The notes under the pieces: generated by a model | Database searches by the model: none | Told to the model about the DNA's origin: nothing | What the model saw: the letters and a program-made list of their open reading frames with translations, nothing else | In this document: positions 60,251 to 64,000 of the stretch, piece after piece | Position numbering within the stretch: position 1 is the stretch's first letter | Layout: each line of letters starts with the position of its first letter | Position numbers and translations under genes: made by a program | NCBI GenBank assembly: GCA_003599575.1 | Contig: QZKV01000148.1 | Coordinates: 1 to 64,000 of the forward strand | Direction of reading: 5' to 3' | From: Desulfobacteraceae bacterium | Lineage (GTDB): Bacteria > Desulfobacterota > Desulfobacteria > Desulfobacterales > Desulfosarcinaceae | Length of the DNA: 64,000 nucleotides

Positions 60251-61183
60251 TCAATACTTCTCCACGTTCAACACCACAAACTGACCGCGAAAATCCTTGT
60301 TGACGTGCACCCAGCTGCCTGATGGATAGCGTTCCAGAAAGGCCGTTGCGCCGGAGGCCGTTGCGGAATCATGGTATCCCAGGGCCGCGATGTGGTCGAA
60401 TTCGGCCGGAGCGGGCAGCCTCGCGGCAATTGCCTCGCGTTCCCGGCCGCCTACCAACAATCCATAACTTACCACCACGGGCCGGGAAAAAGATCTTTGC
60501 TGAAGCCAGGCAATGGCCCCGGGTAGATCGTTGAACGATTCGAGGGCGCTGATCTCCCCCATTGCATTCTGCGCATTTTTCCTGACCAGAAGCCAGCAGC
60601 TGCCCTCAACCAGGTCAAAGACCCCGCAAGGCCGCTGAAATTTGGCTTCAAACTGCTGCTTTGAAAAGCAAGCCTCGTCCACACCGCCGATCAAGGCTTC
60701 CTCGACAGAGCCACAGAGAAGATCGCTGCGCATCAGCTCGATGCCCCTTTCAAAGGAAAGCTGCTTGCTGGAAAACGTCAGATTACGGCCGAACAATTTC
60801 AAATTCTGAGCGACGTAAAAAGAAGCCGTATTGCTCATGGTATTGATGAAATTGTACGGAAGGGGAAACTGGTGCTGATGAAAAATTTGATCCAGCACGG
60901 TTTCCGTATCCCCCAGGTTGCCGTTTTCAGTGGTCAGGTAAACCGCAGTTTCATTTTTGATCCCATGACCGTGCGCACAGCGGCAGGCGCCGGCCAGAGA
61001 GAGCAGCACGAACCGGTTGGCGCGCCTGAATTGCAGTTCGGTGTAGCGGCTGACTTCCTGTTTGTAATACTTGACGTCATCAACAGGTTTCCCGACGAAA
61101 CTGCCATGGCTGTGGATGTACATCGGAAAAGAGTTGGGTGGGTTGTCGCTCAATCCGCAAAAAGCATGTCTGCGCATGTGCAT
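60251..61183 (-). CDS. Ketosynthase-like protein without active-site Cys (chain-length-factor type)
   Basis: A 310-residue thiolase-fold protein. The central stretch MSNTASFYVAQNLKLFGRNLTFSSKQLSFERGIELMRSDLL aligns with KAS sequences, and Gln141 stands where KAS enzymes have the catalytic Cys. Cys-to-Gln is the hallmark of KS-beta/chain-length factors, which pair with a KS-alpha. The following gene upstream (9 nt away) encodes a normal KS. The protein is shorter than usual CLFs (about 400), with a shortened C-terminal half. The start is unclear (ATG 61183, or 61123). Confidence 0.78.
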   Translation of the reverse strand: MHMRRHAFCGLSDNPPNSFPMYIHSHGSFVGKPVDDVKYYKQEVSRYTELQFRRANRFVLLSLAGACRCAHGHGIKNETAVYLTTENGNLGDTETVLDQIFHQHQFPLPYNFINTMSNTASFYVAQNLKLFGRNLTFSSKQLSFERGIELMRSDLLCGSVEEALIGGVDEACFSKQQFEAKFQRPCGVFDLVEGSCWLLVRKNAQNAMGEISALESFNDLPGAIAWLQQRSFSRPVVVSYGLLVGGREREAIAARLPAPAEFDHIAALGYHDSATASGATAFLERYPSGSWVHVNKDFRGQFVVLNVEKY

Positions 61184-61191
61184 GGCCGAAT

Positions 61192-62343
61192 TCAGGGTTT
61201 ATTGGAAATCACTAAGGAAACACAATTGCCGCCGAATCCAAAATAATTCAACAGAAAGGTTCCTGTTTGGACGGGCAGCGATTCGGCCAGCGGCGCAATG
61301 GCCAGTCCTTCGTCCAGCGATTCGAAGCCAAGTGTGGCCGGAATAAAACCATGCTTGACCGCTTCACTGAACAAGATCAATTCGACCACCCCGCACGCAC
61401 CCACAGTATGGCCCACGAACGGTTTTAATCCGGTGACGGGGGGCATACGGCCTTGAAACACCTGCTTCAGCCCATTGCATTCGGTCTGGTCGTTGTGATA
61501 GCTGCCCGTGGCGTGCGCCTTGACCGCGTCTATTTCACCGGTATCGATACCGGCTTGTCGCAGTGCTTCGCGCATGACAACGGCGATGGCTTTGCCTTGC
61601 GGGTCGTGGGTGGTGACGCTGTGCGTATCGCAGGCATTGGCCCCCCCCAGACAATAGAAATCGCCGGGCTGCGCACTTTTTCTGTCCAGCACGACCGCGC
61701 CGCAACCTTCTCCCATGATGATCCCCTGGCGGTTCTTATCGAAAGGGCGATAGGGGGGCGGCGAAATCAGCTTCATGGCTTCAAAGCCGCAGAAGCCGAT
61801 ATTGCAGAAAAGATCATATCCCACCACGAGAGCGCGTTCGATAAAGCCCTGCGCGATCATGTTGGATGCAAACAAAACGCCATTGGCGCTGGACGTACAA
61901 GCGGTCGTAAAGGTATAGCAAGCCGCTTGGGTATTTAAACGGGCGGCCACCTCATTGGCGATATTGCCATAGCCCGAAGAGGTCTGGGACAGAATGTGGC
62001 TGGAGCTTCTATAGCGGCTTTCATAAATGGGGATGTCGATCGACGTCGAACCGAAAAAAACAGCGGTCCGATCGATTTCTTCGCGCGTTAGACCGGCATC
62101 CGCTGTAGCCTGTTCGACGACTCGAAAAAGTATTTCATAGAACCGCGTTTCGTTATCGGGGGTTGGATTTCCATTTGTTTCAGGAAGCCTGAAATAGGGA
62201 CGGCTGTAATCCACATTGATGAGCGCCAGGGACATGTCGCTCATGTGCACCCGCCGCTCCCGCATGCAGGTCACAATGTCGTCGATCCGCTCGCCCAGCG
62301 CACAATGAACCGCTTTGCCACGAAGAAAAACCCTGTTCTGCAC
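61192..62343 (-). CDS. Beta-ketoacyl-ACP synthase (FabF-like, KS-alpha type)
   Basis: A 383-residue condensing enzyme with the complete triad: Cys149 in FTTACTSSANG, His277 in KAHATGSYHNDQTE and His312 in KPFVGHTVGACG. FGFGG closes the C-terminal loop. It extends acyl chains on an ACP by decarboxylative condensation of malonyl-ACP. It sits between the ACP (2 nt upstream) and the Cys-less KS-like protein, so it probably works as a KS/CLF heterodimer. The length is slightly less than FabF. No ketoreductase or malonyltransferase is in the window; these may come from primary metabolism. Confidence 0.88.
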   Translation of the reverse strand: MQNRVFLRGKAVHCALGERIDDIVTCMRERRVHMSDMSLALINVDYSRPYFRLPETNGNPTPDNETRFYEILFRVVEQATADAGLTREEIDRTAVFFGSTSIDIPIYESRYRSSSHILSQTSSGYGNIANEVAARLNTQAACYTFTTACTSSANGVLFASNMIAQGFIERALVVGYDLFCNIGFCGFEAMKLISPPPYRPFDKNRQGIIMGEGCGAVVLDRKSAQPGDFYCLGGANACDTHSVTTHDPQGKAIAVVMREALRQAGIDTGEIDAVKAHATGSYHNDQTECNGLKQVFQGRMPPVTGLKPFVGHTVGACGVVELILFSEAVKHGFIPATLGFESLDEGLAIAPLAESLPVQTGTFLLNYFGFGGNCVSLVISNKP

Positions 62344-62345
62344 AA

Positions 62346-62612
62346 CTACTCCGGTTGAATATGATCGGCAAAGCTGTTGATCGTTCTCATCACCCGCCGC
62401 ATTTCCTTGCTGTCTCGAATGGCGATTCCGAATGCGTTTTGAACGGCAATCGATATTTGCAACGCGTCAATGGAATCGAGCTCCAGCTTTGAAGCGCTTT
62501 CGAACAATGGGGTCTCATCACCGATATCCGTGATCTGAATATCCAAGTCGCAGTTCTCGACAATAAGGGTCTTGATCCGCGTTTTCAGTTGGTCGTCCAA
62601 AGATCCCTTCAT
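62346..62612 (-). CDS. Acyl carrier protein
   Basis: An 88-residue ACP with the phosphopantetheine site LELDSIDALQ (Ser47). The helices LKTRIKTLIVENCDLD, SIDALQISIAVQNAFGI and MRRVMRTINSFADHI match the fold. The sequence is clearly not the primary AcpP, so it is dedicated to the KS/CLF locus. It is the first gene of the minus-strand operon ACP-KS-CLF. Confidence 0.88.
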   Translation of the reverse strand: MKGSLDDQLKTRIKTLIVENCDLDIQITDIGDETPLFESASKLELDSIDALQISIAVQNAFGIAIRDSKEMRRVMRTINSFADHIQPE

Positions 62613-62954
62613 ATAAGAACCAAATCATCCTTTTCATCAGCAATGGCTTTTTGGAATCATTCTGTGGTGCGCCAATTTTTTTGGCCGTCTGCATTTCCGC
62701 TTTTATCCGCGTTCATCAAACCGGCATCACATACGTGTCAGAACGAATTCCGGGATGGTTTCCAGCAATTCCCGACCGCGATGACAAACGCTGAACTGTA
62801 ATAAGCTTAGGTGCCATTCGTCAAGTACAATTCCGCGGCACCCGCGGCACCTGGTTTGGCATACCAAGCCGCCGGCCGGATGGATGAAGGCGCCCAGACG
62901 CCTTGAGCCAATTCCTCGATGCAAGAAGCTTGACGGGTGAGCCGCGGCGGTCGG
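62613..62954. other. Intergenic region upstream of the ACP operon
   Basis: 342 nt without a gene. It contains a candidate sigma-70 promoter (62795-62824, minus strand) and, around 62836-62856, two GTGCCGCGG-type direct repeats with an inverted CTTGG/CCAA pair at about 62860. No terminator for the incoming pepD transcript was recognised. Confidence 0.4.
62795..62824 (-). promoter_or_regulatory. Candidate sigma-70 promoter of ACP-KS-CLF operon
   Basis: TTGACG (62824-62819) and TACAGT (62800-62795) are spaced by 18 nt. The match is moderate. It lies about 180 nt before the ACP start. Confidence 0.35.
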
Positions 62955-64000
62955 TTATCGTCCAACAACTTCCAACAATCCTACCAGAAGCCGCCATACC
63001 GGCTCAATGGATGGAATGTGCAAACGCTCCGTCGGGGAATGCGGGTTGCGAATGGTCGGTCCGAAGGAAATCATTTGCATACCGGGATAGCGATCGCCAA
63101 TGACGGCGCACTCCAAACCGGCATGGATCACCTGAAGGCATGGGTCCTTATCAAAGAGGGTCTTGTAAACATCCCGGGCCTGAAGCAGCAAAAGGGCGTC
63201 CATATCGGGCTGCCAGGCTGGATATTTGTTATCGTCCCGGCAGGAGGCCCCGGCAAGATCGGCGACGGCATGAACGGTAGCGGTCACCTCGCCCAATCGG
63301 GACGCCACCGCGCTGCGCTGGCTGGATAGAATATTCAAGTGGCCCTGGTGAATCCGGGCAATGGCCAGGTTGCTCGATGTTTCGACCAAGCCTTTGATCG
63401 CGGGAGACATGCCGGCCACACCATGAGGCATTGCCAGCAACAGCCAAATTGCACGCGCCGTATCATCCTGGGTCAGGCAGTGTGAACCCGCGGGCAGTTC
63501 GGCAGGTTCCATTCTTATGGAAACCTCCGGCTCGTGGGGATGGTACTCCTGCCGGACAATATCGTCCATCGATGCAACCGCATGTTCAAGCGGACCCTGG
63601 CCGGCGTGGCGGGCTGTAATCAGGGCTTCTGCGTCGCGGGCAATTGCATTGTGGCGCGTTCCGCCCTTTAAGGCGATCAGGCGGCAAGACGCCATTTGAC
63701 AGACCCTGGCCAGCGTGCGGGCAAGAATCCTATTGGCATTCCCGCGATGTTTATGAATATCAATACCCGAATGGCCGCCCTTTAAACCACCCACGATCAC
63801 TTTGAAGGCCATATGGTCCGGCGGCAGCGGCTCGGTTTCGAGATTCAATTCCACAGAGGTGTCCAATCCACCGGCGCAGCCGATTGTAAAAACGCCCTCG
63901 TCTTCGGAATCCAGGTTAATTAAAATGCGTCCTTTAATAAGATCGGGGGCCATCGCCTTGACGCCGTTCAATCCCGTTTCTTCGTCAACTGTAAAGAGCA
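62955..64000 (-). CDS. pepD: Aminoacyl-histidine dipeptidase PepD (5' end beyond window)
   Basis: An M20-family metallopeptidase that hydrolyses Xaa-His and other dipeptides in the cytoplasm. The visible frame enters from the right edge as LFTVDEETGLNG, the catalytic-Glu motif of PepD. NLDSEDEGVFTIGCAGG, GGLKGGHSGIDIHKHRGNANRILARTL (dimerisation lid) and the C-terminal IHAGLECAVIGDRYPGMQMISFGPTIRNPHSPTERLHI (metal-binding Glu and His) follow in normal order. A TTG at 63971 is internal and not the real start. About 140 N-terminal residues lie outside the window. Confidence 0.95.
   Translation of the reverse strand, partial: LFTVDEETGLNGVKAMAPDLIKGRILINLDSEDEGVFTIGCAGGLDTSVELNLETEPLPPDHMAFKVIVGGLKGGHSGIDIHKHRGNANRILARTLARVCQMASCRLIALKGGTRHNAIARDAEALITARHAGQGPLEHAVASMDDIVRQEYHPHEPEVSIRMEPAELPAGSHCLTQDDTARAIWLLLAMPHGVAGMSPAIKGLVETSSNLAIARIHQGHLNILSSQRSAVASRLGEVTATVHAVADLAGASCRDDNKYPAWQPDMDALLLLQARDVYKTLFDKDPCLQVIHAGLECAVIGDRYPGMQMISFGPTIRNPHSPTERLHIPSIEPVWRLLVGLLEVVGR

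Noticed and set aside
1-64000. CRISPR array, prophage, integrase or insertion sequence
   Set aside because: No regular spaced repeats, no transposase, integrase or phage protein was found; the palindromes at 1.4-9.2 kb are REP-like and irregularly spaced.

Overview
The window looks like chromosome from a mesophilic, GC-rich, strictly anaerobic Desulfobacterota bacterium (a Desulfobacterales-type sulfate reducer is the best guess). The main reasons are an operon of a giant HdrA-type flavoprotein, a selenocysteine-containing MvhD, MetV and MetF (electron-bifurcating Wood-Ljungdahl equipment), plus NtrC-type sigma-54 control and general gene content. No rRNA, tRNA, CRISPR array, transposase or phage gene was seen.

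Layout. 1-9.4 kb: aldehyde dehydrogenase (cut by the window edge), a ThDP-dependent acetolactate-synthase-like enzyme, a CysZ/EI24-like membrane protein, a NodB-type deacetylase, a YkgJ-type cysteine-cluster protein and an SLC13 permease, with four REP-like palindrome doublets between them. 9.4-16 kb: typA/bipA, a four-gene pqiA(N)-pqiA(C)-pqiB-pqiC lipid-transport operon with ATGA overlaps, and cysQ. 16.7-20.4 kb: two secreted proteins, one with FN3/PKD/thrombospondin-3 modules plus three carbohydrate-binding-like repeats, the other a parallel beta-helix polysaccharide lyase. A strong bidirectional terminator follows.

20.5-42.9 kb, all on the minus strand, is an exopolysaccharide locus. In transcription order it encodes an outer-membrane beta-barrel, a Wza-type export protein, a Wzc-type tyrosine autokinase, a degenerate GGDEF protein, an initiating sugar transferase, a Gfo/Idh oxidoreductase, glycosyltransferases, an (alpha/alpha)6 glycan-type protein, an AlgD-like GDP-mannose dehydrogenase, a Wzy-like polymerase, two FemAB/GNAT proteins, a deacetylase and a sulfotransferase. 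A PAPS-forming Sat-CysC fusion lies just upstream (43.9-45.7 kb) and the PAP-hydrolysing cysQ on the far side, so the product is predicted to be a sulfated, uronic-acid-containing polysaccharide. The autokinase carries a PATAN/DUF4388 plus MshEN-like module inside its kinase domain, between Walker A' and Walker B, which may be a regulatory (possibly c-di-GMP) input.

45.8-49.5 kb: a three-PAS hybrid histidine kinase and a CheY-like receiver. 49.6-56.4 kb: metF, metV, mvhD (in-frame UGA read as Sec, with a bSECIS-like hairpin) and hdrL, transcribed leftward from a good sigma-54 promoter. The divergent NtrC-type activator (56.8-58.2 kb) and dyads between them suggest a dedicated regulatory unit. 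58.2-62.6 kb: a small type II fatty-acid/polyketide-like locus (hotdog dehydratase, HTH-like protein, BtrH-type acyltransferase, a KS with Cys and its CLF-like partner with Gln in place of Cys, and an ACP). 62.9 kb to the end: PepD-type dipeptidase, cut by the window edge.
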